Shown piece by piece: positions 25,197 through 34,068 of a stretch of DNA of 42,615 bases. The translations under genes were made by a program, and so were the position numbers. Each line of letters starts with the position of its first letter. Position 1 is the stretch's first letter. The notes under the pieces are model-generated. The model was given only the letters and a program-made list of their open reading frames with translations. It ran no database searches and was not told the origin of the DNA. Source of the stretch: an uncultured Bacteroidota bacterium (lineage in GTDB: Bacteria; Bacteroidota; Bacteroidia; Chitinophagales; Chitinophagaceae); NCBI GenBank assembly GCA_903839875.1, contig CAIMDZ010000135.1, forward strand, positions 1 through 42,615. Direction: 5' to 3'.

Positions 25197-26573
25197 ATGG
25201 GCAATTCCCCAACCTACCAGCAGACGATTGATTACCTGTACGAAAAGTTGCCGATGTTCTCACGAATAGGCAAGGCAGCATTAAAGCCAGATCTTGGCAA
25301 CACCATCAAACTGTGCGCCGCCCTCGGTGATCCGCATAATAAATTCAAGTCAATTCACATAGCCGGCACAAACGGCAAGGGCAGCACCAGCCATTCGCTG
25401 GCGGCAGTGATGCAGCAGGCAGGCTATAAAACCGGGTTGTATACTTCTCCGCATCTTGTTGATTTCAGGGAACGGATAAGAATTAATGGCCAGCCTGTTT
25501 CAAAAGAATGGGTAGTTGGTTTTGTGGAATCGAACAAACAGCTGATCGAAGAAATAAACCCATCCTTTTTCGAGATCACTGTAGCAATGGCATTTGCTGC
25601 TTTCGCTGAAGAAAAGGCAGATATCGCCATCATCGAAACCGGCCTTGGCGGCCGCCTCGACAGCACCAATGTTATTACCCCTATACTATCCATCATCACC
25701 AATATCAGCTTCGACCACAAAGAATTACTCGGAGATACCCTTGGCAGGATAGCCACAGAAAAAGCAGGCATTATCAAACATAATGTACCTGTAATTATTG
25801 GTGAGCAGCATGATGAAACCGAAAGGATCTTTTTCGAAAATGCGGTTCATAAACAGAGCTCTGTTTATTATGCTCAGTCATTGTGGGGAATGGTGCGCAC
25901 CAACCAGGACGAAAAGTACCAGTATTATAAAGCCGTCCATAACGCCAGGCGCGAAATGTATGACCTGCGCACCGACCTGTTAGGTTCTTACCAGCAGCAC
26001 AATATCAAGATAGTACTCACCGCCGCTGAAATTTTACCCCATCTCGGTTTTAATATTACCATACCAGGCGCCATACATGCCCTCGCACACGTAAAAAGCA
26101 CCACCGGCCTACGTGGCCGCTGGGACCGCATGCACGAAAACCCCGCCATCATCTGCGATGTAGCCCACAACCCCGCCGGACTAAAAGAAGTGCTAAGTCA
26201 ATTTAATACCCTCAGCGCTGTCATGGTGAGCCCCGCCGAACTACCAATTCCTAATTCCCCAAAAAAGCATATTGTCCTCGGTTTTGTAAAAGATAAAGAT
26301 GTGGAAGAAGCCCTCGCCCTCTTCCCCAAAGACGCCACCTATTACTTCTGCAACGCCCACATAGAACGCGCACTCCCCGCATCTGATCTTCAGGCAATAG
26401 CTACAACAATCGGCCTTACCGGAGCCGCCTACCCATCAGTGTCAGATGCCGTAATCGCCGCACAGAATGCTATGGCCCCAACAGACGCGCTCCTAATCAC
26501 AGGTAGTTTCTTCATCGTTGGCGAAGCAATACCGTTATTTAATCCAATATTAAAAGAAGAAGAAGAAATTTAG
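25197..26573 (+). CDS. folC: Bifunctional dihydrofolate synthase / folylpolyglutamate synthase
   Basis: 458 aa, the usual length. It has the P-loop GTNGKGST (about residues 59-66), the folate-binding and SPHLVDFRERI segment, the TGLGGRLDSTN block and the C-terminal DVAHNPAG motif of the Mur-ligase-like fold. It adds glutamate to dihydropteroate and then to folates in the cytoplasm. The ATG lies four bases after the tonB stop. The downstream gene is convergent, and only a weak ATTGAG-type repeat separates them. Confidence 0.95.
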   Translation: MGNSPTYQQTIDYLYEKLPMFSRIGKAALKPDLGNTIKLCAALGDPHNKFKSIHIAGTNGKGSTSHSLAAVMQQAGYKTGLYTSPHLVDFRERIRINGQPVSKEWVVGFVESNKQLIEEINPSFFEITVAMAFAAFAEEKADIAIIETGLGGRLDSTNVITPILSIITNISFDHKELLGDTLGRIATEKAGIIKHNVPVIIGEQHDETERIFFENAVHKQSSVYYAQSLWGMVRTNQDEKYQYYKAVHNARREMYDLRTDLLGSYQQHNIKIVLTAAEILPHLGFNITIPGAIHALAHVKSTTGLRGRWDRMHENPAIICDVAHNPAGLKEVLSQFNTLSAVMVSPAELPIPNSPKKHIVLGFVKDKDVEEALALFPKDATYYFCNAHIERALPASDLQAIATTIGLTGAAYPSVSDAVIAAQNAMAPTDALLITGSFFIVGEAIPLFNPILKEEEEI

Positions 26574-26620
26574 ATACTCTGGCAATTGTGTCATTGAGCC
26601 ATTCAATAATTGAGCAATTA

Positions 26621-28045
26621 CTACTTCCCTCTCCCCTGGAAAATAACCATAATGGTATACAGTATGATCTTCACGTCCAGCGCCAGTGAGCAGTTCTCAA
26701 TATAGAGCAGATCATACTTCATGCGCTCTATCATTTCATCCACATTCTCGGCATAACCAAATTGCACCATACCCCAGGAAGTAAGACCGGGTTTTACTTT
26801 GTGCAGGTATTTATAATGCATGTGGTTGTCGCTGATAAGATCAATATAGTGCTTACGTTCAGGCCGCGGACCTACCAGGCTCATTTCGCCTTTTATAATA
26901 TTTACAAACTGCGGCAATTCATCTATACGCCATTTACGCATAAACCTTCCCCATTTGGTTATCCTTGGGTCCATCTTGCTTGATAATGCAGGCCCTAAAT
27001 CTTCCGCCTCCATATACATGGAGCGGAACTTATAAATACAAAAAGGTCTTCCAAAACGCCCTATCCGCTCCTGGCTATAAATTACAGGTCCCTTAGATGA
27101 AAGTTTCACCAATAAAGCTGTGAACAATAAAAACGGTGATAGAATGATCAGCGCCAGCGATGAAAATACAATATCTATGGTGCGCTTGAACACTCTTTGC
27201 CAGTCGGGCATCAGGTCGGGGTGTATATGTATCAGTACAGCATCATATACATTGCTGGTCTTTACCGAGCCCGAAATGATATCATAATAATCAGGCAATA
27301 CTTTTACCACCACAGGCCGGTAACATAGCCGGGTAAGAATATCTTCCAGCAGGTGGTGCTCCGAAGAGTCTACTGCAACAATTACTTCTTCTATCTTATT
27401 TTCATCAATAATTTCTTCCAGTTTCGAAATATGCCCGAGCTGCGGCAGGAATTTACTCATACCGTTACTCGACTCCTTATTTGAATAAATAAACCCTGCA
27501 AAAATATTCCCAAGCGCCCGTGGATTATCTTTTACCTGTTTATAAATATTTATTGCCTGTTGGTTGCCACCTATGATAAGGGTATTAAACCCTACCCTTC
27601 CTTTCGACAGGTTTACCTTCACCCTGTATAATACAAACAGCCTGCATACCAGGGCGAATACAGTATGTATCAGCAGGTAATGCCCGAACTCATTGATAAA
27701 GTAAGAATAGTCGCTGCTGTCGTTGGCAAATACGATCACAGAAACCATGATACATCCTATGATACATGAAATAAGCGTACGGTTTATTTCATTCAGCCTC
27801 GATTTACGGTAAAGGTCAAAATAAGTACCCGACATCAGGTAGGCGAATAACCACCCAAGGGGTATATACACAAGAGTACTTATATAATCACGGGTATGAA
27901 ACAGTTTTAAGGTATCGAAGTAATCAAGATGAGTCAGTACATGTTGCCTGTACATCCATAATGTCATCCAGGCCAGCGAAGCAGCTATATAATCAAGCAA
28001 TATTAATTGCCTGATAGCTTTTTTTTTCATCGGGCTGAGGCGCAT
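26621..28045 (-). CDS. Polyprenyl-phosphate sugar-1-phosphate transferase (WcaJ/WbaP type)
   Basis: 474 aa. The N-terminal half has about four to five membrane helices and a CoA-binding-like Rossmann region (NTLIIGGNQQAINIYKQV). A further helix near residue 290 leads into the bacterial sugar transferase domain: KGPVIYSQERIGRFGRPFCI, YKFRSM, WRIDELPQFVNIIKGEMSLVGPRPE. It transfers a sugar-1-phosphate to undecaprenyl phosphate to start an exopolysaccharide or O-antigen unit. It begins five bases after the lipoprotein gene, in one operon with it and the oxidoreductase. An internal ATG at 28030 (MKKKA) could also be the start. Confidence 0.93.
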   Translation of the reverse strand: MRLSPMKKKAIRQLILLDYIAASLAWMTLWMYRQHVLTHLDYFDTLKLFHTRDYISTLVYIPLGWLFAYLMSGTYFDLYRKSRLNEINRTLISCIIGCIMVSVIVFANDSSDYSYFINEFGHYLLIHTVFALVCRLFVLYRVKVNLSKGRVGFNTLIIGGNQQAINIYKQVKDNPRALGNIFAGFIYSNKESSNGMSKFLPQLGHISKLEEIIDENKIEEVIVAVDSSEHHLLEDILTRLCYRPVVVKVLPDYYDIISGSVKTSNVYDAVLIHIHPDLMPDWQRVFKRTIDIVFSSLALIILSPFLLFTALLVKLSSKGPVIYSQERIGRFGRPFCIYKFRSMYMEAEDLGPALSSKMDPRITKWGRFMRKWRIDELPQFVNIIKGEMSLVGPRPERKHYIDLISDNHMHYKYLHKVKPGLTSWGMVQFGYAENVDEMIERMKYDLLYIENCSLALDVKIILYTIMVIFQGRGK

Positions 28046-28050
28046 GCTGC

Positions 28051-28935
28051 TTAAAAAGTTACAAGTTGAATGTTATCTAATAATACCCTGCCCCTTGTAT
28101 AACCCGGTGGCAGGTATGTTTTTATATACAGGTTATAGTTCGTTGCAGGATATTGCGCCGCAAAATTCGCCACACTTAAATAAAACTTTTGCCAATGGTC
28201 GCTCGTGTTAACGCCGGTCAGATAAAACGGGGTAGTCGAAATAATGGTACCCTGGTTTGCCTGTATGCCCACGTAAAATGGCACGGAACATTTATAATCA
28301 AACTCAATGAAGGTGGAGACCCCACTGGGAATTGCAAATGGGATAATAGTACTGTCAACCGAACTGTCGGCCGGTGAGCTGAGCAATATGCTGCCTGAAT
28401 ATCCGCCTTCGAATAACAGAGAATCATCGTTAACAATCGTCATCGGTATATTGCCGCCCGGGCTCCACAGGCTAAAATGAGTTGCTCCCTCAAAGTCTGA
28501 GATGGAGGTTATCTTAACCTTATCAAAAAATTCCGTAGTGGGTTGGTGGTAGATCACCTTTCCCGGCTGGGATACAAAAGTGGACGTATCAAAAACATAA
28601 AAGGGGTAGCCGCTCAGTTCATCATTCTGCCCGTTGACCGACACTCCAGCCGATAGTTCCAGTTTCCCGGTCACACCCGCCCCATTTGTCATTATAGGGA
28701 AAGTAGCCGGCAGATCAAACACACCAACAGGATTATTGTTATAATATACCCATACTGTATTTATCTGGTGCGATTTTGTTACGTTTGGGAATAAGCTGTT
28801 TCCCTTAAACGCGAAGGAATCTATATGTATATAGGTAGGTGTCTGCTCGTGATGGATATTACAACCCTGCCAAAACAAACTACAGATCAATAAATATATG
28901 AATAGAAATAGATTTTTATAAATATGCTTCATCAT
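28051..28935 (-). CDS. Lipoprotein of the polysaccharide operon, function unknown
   Basis: 294 aa. The N-terminus has a hydrophobic signal and a lipobox ending FWQGC (Cys about residue 25). The mature part is beta-rich, with an early segment like an attachment domain (NTVWVYYNNNPVGVFDLPATFPI) and a later jelly-roll-like region (FIEFDYKCSVPFYVGIQ to the terminal LDNIQL), which resembles carbohydrate-binding modules. The gene lies between an NAD-dependent sugar oxidoreductase and the priming glycosyltransferase. A role at the cell surface with the exported polysaccharide is inferred from context only. Confidence 0.8.
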   Translation of the reverse strand: MMKHIYKNLFLFIYLLICSLFWQGCNIHHEQTPTYIHIDSFAFKGNSLFPNVTKSHQINTVWVYYNNNPVGVFDLPATFPIMTNGAGVTGKLELSAGVSVNGQNDELSGYPFYVFDTSTFVSQPGKVIYHQPTTEFFDKVKITSISDFEGATHFSLWSPGGNIPMTIVNDDSLLFEGGYSGSILLSSPADSSVDSTIIPFAIPSGVSTFIEFDYKCSVPFYVGIQANQGTIISTTPFYLTGVNTSDHWQKFYLSVANFAAQYPATNYNLYIKTYLPPGYTRGRVLLDNIQLVTF

Positions 28936-28966
28936 GCCTTTTCCACCCTATTAACGTAAAATTTTG

Positions 28967-29953
28967 TTAAACATTGTGCAACTCATTGTGCAAACTCATT
29001 TTTTTCAGCACCTGGTGCGCTACATCCATCGCCTGGTAGCCATCGTAAACCGAAACACGCACTGGCCGGTCATTTATTATTGCAAATGCAAATTCCGATA
29101 ATTCCGTCCTGATTGCATTCGAAGGTATAATTTCAGGGCTCTGTACAGATATTATCTTTTTTTCTCCATGACCCATTTCCAGCGGAAAATCAAGCATACC
29201 CGCAGGCGCACCTTCTTCTTTCAGTCTTATTATTTCCGTTTCCTTATTCAGGAAGTCTATCCCAATATATGCATCCCTCTGAAAGAGACGCATCTTACGC
29301 ATATTTTTCAATGATATCCGGCTTGACGTCAGATTAGCGACACAGCCGTTGTCAAATTCAATACGCGCATTGGCGATATCCGCCGTCTCGCTCAGTACCG
29401 ATACCCCGCTGGCCGATATCCGCCTCACAGGGCTCTTTACCAGGCACATCACAATATCTATATCGTGTATCATCAGGTCCAGTATCACCGAAACATCGGT
29501 ACCCCTTGGGTTAAATTGTGCCAGCCTGTGTGCTTCTATGAACATGGGCTGCAGCAGTTGATCGCCTACTGCCAGGAAGGCAGGATTATACCGTTCCACA
29601 TGGCCTACCTGGCACTTTACATTAGCTTCCTTCACCAGTTTCACCAGTTCCTTACCTTCCTCCAGCGTATGAGCTAATGGCTTTTCTACAAACAGGTGCC
29701 TGCCACTGAGCAGGCAGCTCTTGGCAATTTCAAAATGAGCGATCGTAGGCGCAACAATATCCACGGCATCCGCCGCAGCTATCAGGCTGTCCACGTCGGC
29801 ATACCGGGGAATCTGGAATTTGGCTATAGTCATTGCCGCCATCTCATCATCCGGATCATAAAAACCTACCACCTTTACACCCTTTACCTCCAGCCATTGC
29901 TGGATATGTATTTTACCAAGGTGGCCTGCTCCGAAAACTCCGATTTTAAGCAT
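28967..29953 (-). CDS. Gfo/Idh/MocA-family oxidoreductase
   Basis: 328 aa. Rossmann motif GVFGAGHLGKIHIQ at the N-terminus, the conserved FVEKPLAHTLEEG motif near residue 90, then QVGHVERYNPAF and DLMIHDIDI as in sugar-nucleotide dehydrogenases of this family (for example UDP-N-acetylglucosamine 3-dehydrogenase types). First gene of the three-gene polysaccharide operon. The exact substrate cannot be read, but a nucleotide sugar for the following glycosylphosphotransferase is likely. Confidence 0.92.
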   Translation of the reverse strand: MLKIGVFGAGHLGKIHIQQWLEVKGVKVVGFYDPDDEMAAMTIAKFQIPRYADVDSLIAAADAVDIVAPTIAHFEIAKSCLLSGRHLFVEKPLAHTLEEGKELVKLVKEANVKCQVGHVERYNPAFLAVGDQLLQPMFIEAHRLAQFNPRGTDVSVILDLMIHDIDIVMCLVKSPVRRISASGVSVLSETADIANARIEFDNGCVANLTSSRISLKNMRKMRLFQRDAYIGIDFLNKETEIIRLKEEGAPAGMLDFPLEMGHGEKKIISVQSPEIIPSNAIRTELSEFAFAIINDRPVRVSVYDGYQAMDVAHQVLKKMSLHNELHNV

Positions 29954-30005
29954 GTAGAAAGTACTCTTATATTAAATTTTAAGGTATCTGATTGAATTTG
30001 ACGCT

Positions 30006-30035
30006 GCAAGATAGCAATAATACCCCGTACCCAAA
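30006..30035 (-). promoter_or_regulatory. Putative promoter of the oxidoreductase operon
   Basis: On the minus strand TTTG (complement of 30032-30035) is followed after 18 bases by TATCTTGC (complement of 30006-30013), a near match to TAnnTTTG. It lies ~55 bases upstream of the start at 29953. Confidence 0.4.
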
Positions 30036-30180
30036 AAACTGCAATAACTATGCCGGAAATTTAACGCTTTTCCCGCTTTCAGTTGCCATAGCTTTTTTGA
30101 GACGGCATGACCGTAGCTTTTTTAAGTGAAAGAGGGACTTCCCCAGTCGATACCATTAGAGTAATTGTTGCCTGGGACTA

Positions 30181-30216
30181 ACCAAAAAAAGCATCCCGAA
30201 ACGAGATGCTTTTGGT
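30181..30216 (-). terminator. Intrinsic terminator of the low-complexity protein gene
   Basis: AAAAGCATC (30187-30195) pairs with GATGCTTTT (30205-30213), extended by ACC/GGT after a small bulge. On the minus strand the stem runs into a T7 tract (GCTTTTTTTGG). It lies ~70 bases after the stop codon at 30286. Confidence 0.85.
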
Positions 30217-30285
30217 TGAACTTTATATTGAATGTTACGTTTCAACGGGCCTCTGAAATAGCATCAACTACCAGAAGAAAATCAG

Positions 30286-31521
30286 TTATTTTTTCTTTTT
30301 CTTCGGCAGTTTGGCCTTAGCGGGCCTGGTTGCCTTTTTTACTACCTTATGGCTGCTGTGTTTTTCATATCGGCTATGTTTTTCGTAGCGGTTATGTCCT
30401 TCCTGGTGATGTGCTTCATCACGGCGGTCACCATCGTGGTGCCTGTCTTCTTCTACGTGGCGTTCTTCCTCGCGGCGTTTCTCTTCAGATATACGTCGCT
30501 CCTCGGTACGCCTATCTTCTTCGCGGCGAAGCTCGTCTTCGCGACGACGTTCATCCTGGCGGTGAAGTTCTTCGTCGTGGCGGCGTTCTTCCGCACGGCG
30601 CAGTTCTTCGTCGTGGCGGCGTTCTTCCGCACGGCGCAGTTCTTCGTCGTGTCGCCGGTCGCCGTGATCACGATGGCCTTCGTCGCGCTTTTCATGCCCC
30701 CTGGTGCTGTTGGGATCGCTTTGCTGAGGATCCGGGGGAGTATTACGCGAGTCATCCGGTCGTCTGTCGTTCGGGCGGTTGTCCTGCCTGTCGCCGGGAT
30801 TGCGGTCCCTGTCGCGGCGAGTAGGTTCCGGCTGACGGTTATTGTTGGCGGGCGGAGGCTGGTTTGTATTGCCTGGTTGCGATTGCGTATTTGGTGCAGG
30901 TTGTTCCTGGGTCCTGATCGGAGGCTGTCTCCGGGGTTTTTCTGTTGGTGGAGCAACAGCCGGTGCTGGCGCGGGTGCTGGAATTGGTTTAGGCTGCTTC
31001 CGTGTTGGTTCGGCGGGCCGTGCTGGCGGCAGGGGTGGCGCCTGGTTTGGTGATGGTGCAGGAGTTGGAGTTGGTCTTGGAGTTGGCACCGGTGCAGGTA
31101 CGGGCTTTGGAGTAGGGGCTGGTGCAGGTCTTGGAGCAGGTGCTGGTGCCGGCCTTGGAGCGGGGGTCGGGGCAGGCGCGGGTTTTGGTGCAGGAGCAGG
31201 TACCGGTGCAGGCCTTGGTACGGGTGTCGGTGCAGGTGCAGGTTTTGGTGCGGGTGCGGGTACAGGCTTTGGAGCAGGTGTCGGGGCAGGCGCAGGTTTT
31301 GGTGCAGGTGCCGGGGCAGGTTTTGGTGCGGGTGCAGGAGCCGGTGCCGGTGCAGGCTTAGTGCCGGGCCCGGGCCTATCGCCTGGTTTTCCGGTTGAGT
31401 CGGTATGAGGTCTGCTGCCTTTGTCATGTTTATGGGGTTCGGTTGACGCAGGCTTGTCCTGGGCACGAACCGCACCCGCTACAGTAAAAGTGAGCAAAGT
31501 AGCAATGAAAAGTTTTTTCAT
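30286..31521 (-). CDS. Exported low-complexity protein: Pro-Ala region then charged Arg/Glu/His region
   Basis: 411 aa. Signal peptide [21 protein letters not shown]. Residues ~50-165 are PAPAPxP-type repeats that would form an extended polyproline rod. Residues ~165-260 are Pro/Gln/Asn/Arg-rich. Residues ~260-385 are strongly charged with tandem [12 protein letters not shown] units, likely a single alpha helix. The last ~40 residues are Lys-rich ([17 protein letters not shown]). The 36-bp DNA repeat encoding the 12-residue unit is almost exact, showing recent expansion. A rod-like spacer or wall-associated protein is a guess. Long open frames on the opposite strand here are an artefact of the repeats. 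Confidence 0.75.
   Translation of the reverse strand: MKKLFIATLLTFTVAGAVRAQDKPASTEPHKHDKGSRPHTDSTGKPGDRPGPGTKPAPAPAPAPAPKPAPAPAPKPAPAPTPAPKPVPAPAPKPAPAPTPVPRPAPVPAPAPKPAPAPTPAPRPAPAPAPRPAPAPTPKPVPAPVPTPRPTPTPAPSPNQAPPLPPARPAEPTRKQPKPIPAPAPAPAVAPPTEKPRRQPPIRTQEQPAPNTQSQPGNTNQPPPANNNRQPEPTRRDRDRNPGDRQDNRPNDRRPDDSRNTPPDPQQSDPNSTRGHEKRDEGHRDHGDRRHDEELRRAEERRHDEELRRAEERRHDEELHRQDERRREDELRREEDRRTEERRISEEKRREEERHVEEDRHHDGDRRDEAHHQEGHNRYEKHSRYEKHSSHKVVKKATRPAKAKLPKKKKK
30566..30651. repeat. 36-bp tandem repeat in the low-complexity gene
   Basis: Units beginning AGTTCTTCGTCGTGG start at 30566, 30602 and 30638. The first two are essentially identical and the third breaks off after ~14 bases. On the minus strand they encode [12 protein letters not shown]. 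Confidence 0.9.
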
Positions 31522-31760
31522 TTATACACGATTTTTGATTGGATGCAATATTACGCTAAAAATGAAATAGATATGAATTTTATCAGTTTAATATTGAGTT
31601 AAATTCCCAGAAACTCCAATAGAAATCCGAACCCCGAATGGTGCCAACGCCAAAAACGTTCAATAATAGCAATCAAACCTGGACCCAACTTCACTAAATT
31701 AGCTTGTGTTGGCAATGCCCAAATAACTGTAACAGTTTTGGCTTTCTACCTGCTACTATT

Positions 31761-31768
31761 TACTTTTG
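31761..31768 (+). promoter_or_regulatory. Putative -7 element TACTTTTG
   Basis: Exact TAnnTTTG match ending six bases before the ATG at 31775. It implies a leader of only about two bases. It also overlaps a TTG codon that would be a false upstream start. Confidence 0.45.
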
Positions 31769-31774
31769 ACTACA

Positions 31775-33442
31775 ATGAATAACTACGAAATAGCTGACCA
31801 GTTCTCGCTGCTTTCCAAGCTGATGGATATACATGGGGAGAATAGTTTTAAGTCGAAAACCTATAGCAATGCGGCGTTCAATATTGAGCGGCTGCCTGCT
31901 GAGATTGCAACTATGAGCGATACGGAGCTTTTTGGGGTGCGGGGGATCGGGGAGAGTACGGGTAAGAAGATACGGGAACTGCTGGCTACAGGCAAGTTGC
32001 CGCAACTGGAAAACATATTGGCTATTACTCCCTCCGGCATACTGGATATGCTGCAGATAAAGGGTCTGGGACCGAAGAAGATAGCCGTGATATGGAATGA
32101 ACTGGGAATTGAGAGCCTGGGTGAACTGGAATATGCATGCAATGAGAACCGCCTGGTGGCGCTGAAAGGATTTGGGGCCAAGACGCAGGAGAGTGTGCTG
32201 CAGAATATTGTTTATTTCAAATCGAACCTGGGCTTCCATTTGTGGGCCGAGGTGGAGCAGGTGGCTAATACGCTGCTGGCGCAATTGCAGAAAAGCTATC
32301 CCGGCAATTTATTCAGCCTGACAGGGCATATACGAAGGCAAAATGAAACGGTAGAGTTTGTAGAGCTGGTAACTGACCTGGATAAGGTGAGGGTGCAGAA
32401 AGAGTTTGAGGCAGTGGCCGATACCTTGATAGAAGAAGAGCCCAACGACAGGTTGCTGGTGCACATGCCGGGGCAACCGAGGCTTAGGTTTCATCTTACC
32501 ACCAGGGAGCGATACTATCATACCCTGTTTGTGACAACAGGCAGCGAGGAGTTTATGGGTGCCTTCCTGGCTAAGTATCAGTTGCCGGAGACGCCCGTAT
32601 CGGAAGAGGCAATTTTTGCAGCGAACGGGCTGGCTTATATCAAGCCCATGCTGCGCGAAACTGCAGCTATTCTGGATAAGGCGGCTGCTAACAAACTGTG
32701 CGAGCTGATAAAGCCATCCGACATAAGAGCCATCATACACAGCCATAGTACCTGGAGCGATGGGGTGCATACCATAGAACAAATGGCTACCGCCGCCAGG
32801 GACCAGGGATTGGAATACCTGGTGATCAGCGACCACTCGCAGAGCGCCTCTTATGCCGGCGGACTGAAGCCGGAACGGATTGCAGCGCAACACCAGGAAA
32901 TAGACGCGCTGAATGCAAAACTGGCGCCCTTTAAAATCTTTAAAAGCATAGAGAGCGATATACTGAGCGATGGGAGCCTTGATTATAGCGGGCAGATACT
33001 CGGCACCTTCGACCTTGTAGTAGCTTCGGTGCACAGTAACCTGAAAATGAGCCTGGAGAAGGCCATGGACAGGGTATTGACGGCGGTACGCAATCCATAC
33101 ACAAGAATACTGGGCCACCCTACCGGGCGGTTTTTGCTCAGCCGCAAGGGCTATCCGCTGGACCATAAAAAAGTTATAGATACCTGTGCCGGACACAATG
33201 TGGTAATAGAGATAAACGCCCACCCCCGTCGCCTGGATATAGACTGGCGCTGGATAGAATACGCCCTGGAACGCGGTGTGCTGCTGAGCATAGATCCCGA
33301 CGCCCATTCCATAGAGGGTTATAGGGATACTTATTATGGGGTAATGATAGCCCAGAAGGGAGCGCTGACTGCGAAACATAACCTGAGCAGTTTTACGCTG
33401 GCGCAGTTTGAGGAGTTTCTAAAGAGTAAACCGCGCCCCTGA
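31775..33442 (+). CDS. PolX-like protein with degenerate polymerase site and intact PHP domain
   Basis: 555 aa from the ATG at 31775. Helix-hairpin-helix segments (GVRGIGESTGKKIRELL, IKGLGPKKIAVIW, LKGFGAKTQESVL) fill residues ~50-140. In the family X palm the usual GS.RR...GDxD motif reads GHIRRQNETVEFVELV: the two metal-binding Asp are Phe and Glu. The later vDLR motif reads PRLRF, so the third Asp is lost too. The C-terminal PHP domain keeps its metal ligands: HSHSTWSD, ISDHS, IESDI, ASVHS, GHPTGR, EINAHP and DPDAHS. It is probably a PHP phosphoesterase or 3'-5' exonuclease for base-excision repair, without DNA polymerase activity. Confidence 0.88.
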   Translation: MNNYEIADQFSLLSKLMDIHGENSFKSKTYSNAAFNIERLPAEIATMSDTELFGVRGIGESTGKKIRELLATGKLPQLENILAITPSGILDMLQIKGLGPKKIAVIWNELGIESLGELEYACNENRLVALKGFGAKTQESVLQNIVYFKSNLGFHLWAEVEQVANTLLAQLQKSYPGNLFSLTGHIRRQNETVEFVELVTDLDKVRVQKEFEAVADTLIEEEPNDRLLVHMPGQPRLRFHLTTRERYYHTLFVTTGSEEFMGAFLAKYQLPETPVSEEAIFAANGLAYIKPMLRETAAILDKAAANKLCELIKPSDIRAIIHSHSTWSDGVHTIEQMATAARDQGLEYLVISDHSQSASYAGGLKPERIAAQHQEIDALNAKLAPFKIFKSIESDILSDGSLDYSGQILGTFDLVVASVHSNLKMSLEKAMDRVLTAVRNPYTRILGHPTGRFLLSRKGYPLDHKKVIDTCAGHNVVIEINAHPRRLDIDWRWIEYALERGVLLSIDPDAHSIEGYRDTYYGVMIAQKGALTAKHNLSSFTLAQFEEFLKSKPRP

Positions 33443-33445
33443 CCC

Positions 33446-33497
33446 CCTCCCGCTGAAAAAGCGGAACCTTGTGCCGGGGAACCACTCATTGGGCATT
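33446..33497 (+). repeat. 52-bp structured 3' element, copy A
   Basis: Begins four bases after the polX-like stop codon. CCGCT-GAAAA-AGCGG forms a hairpin, followed by ACCTTGTGCCGGGGAACCAC and CATTGGGCATT. It matches copy B at 39604-39656, with 29 of 32 bases identical in the non-hairpin part. Confidence 0.8.
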
Positions 33498-33726
33498 GGC
33501 TTTAATTCTTGTCATGCGAATCAAATTAAGCATAATTGTTTTTATATTTTACAAGGCAAGGTTTATCACTGAGATTTTGAAGACAATTTCGATCAATCAG
33601 GGAAATTAGGCCAGATATCATAGCTGAAGCTAAATGCATGGTTCTCCTTCAGGGGTTCAGGGGTTTTCGGGTGTTTATTAGTTTTAATGGATTAAAAGGC
33701 GTACCTTTTGCTTCATTACAAGTAAA

Positions 33727-33951
33727 ATGATAGATACAACACAGAATATTTTAAAGAAAATTACGGTGATGCCGGAACGTTTTCCAAATTCCAATAACAG
33801 CAAATGGATCCGCATTCACCTGGTGAATGGCAATACCTGCCTTGGGTATTACAACTTTAAAGATGGCAACTGGCGTGAGTTCAATGATATCCTCAACCTG
33901 AACCATACTACCGCCCTGAATGAGAAAACAATCAGGGGCTGGCATTACTAG
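33727..33951 (+). CDS. Small protein of 74 aa, function unknown
   Basis: Soluble, with SKWIRIHLVNGNTCLGYYNFKDGNWREF in the centre, a balanced composition and no signal peptide or metal motif. A TACCTTTTG sequence (33702-33710) ends 16 bases upstream of the ATG and could be a slightly expanded -7 element. Codon use looks ordinary for the window. Not recognised as a known family. Confidence 0.55.
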   Translation: MIDTTQNILKKITVMPERFPNSNNSKWIRIHLVNGNTCLGYYNFKDGNWREFNDILNLNHTTALNEKTIRGWHY

Positions 33952-34068
33952 TTTAATATTCAGCAGCTATCAATATTATTAAAAACCACGAATATAAATA
34001 TTCGTTTGGGAGCGTTGTAATGTTAACCGGGAGAACACGTTCTCAATGGCCTGCGTTATATAACGAAT

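Noticed and set aside
30349-31408. Long plus-strand open frames opposite the low-complexity gene, including a Gly-Ala-rich one
   Set aside because: They arise from the GC-skewed repeats of the minus-strand gene, which has a signal peptide, start and terminator.
31618-31740. Minus-strand fragment (KTVTVIWALPTQANL..) looking like the tail of a protein
   Set aside because: No start, short, overlaps the promoter of the PolX-like gene; only a weak 12-bp match (AATAGAAATCCG) to 17519-17530.
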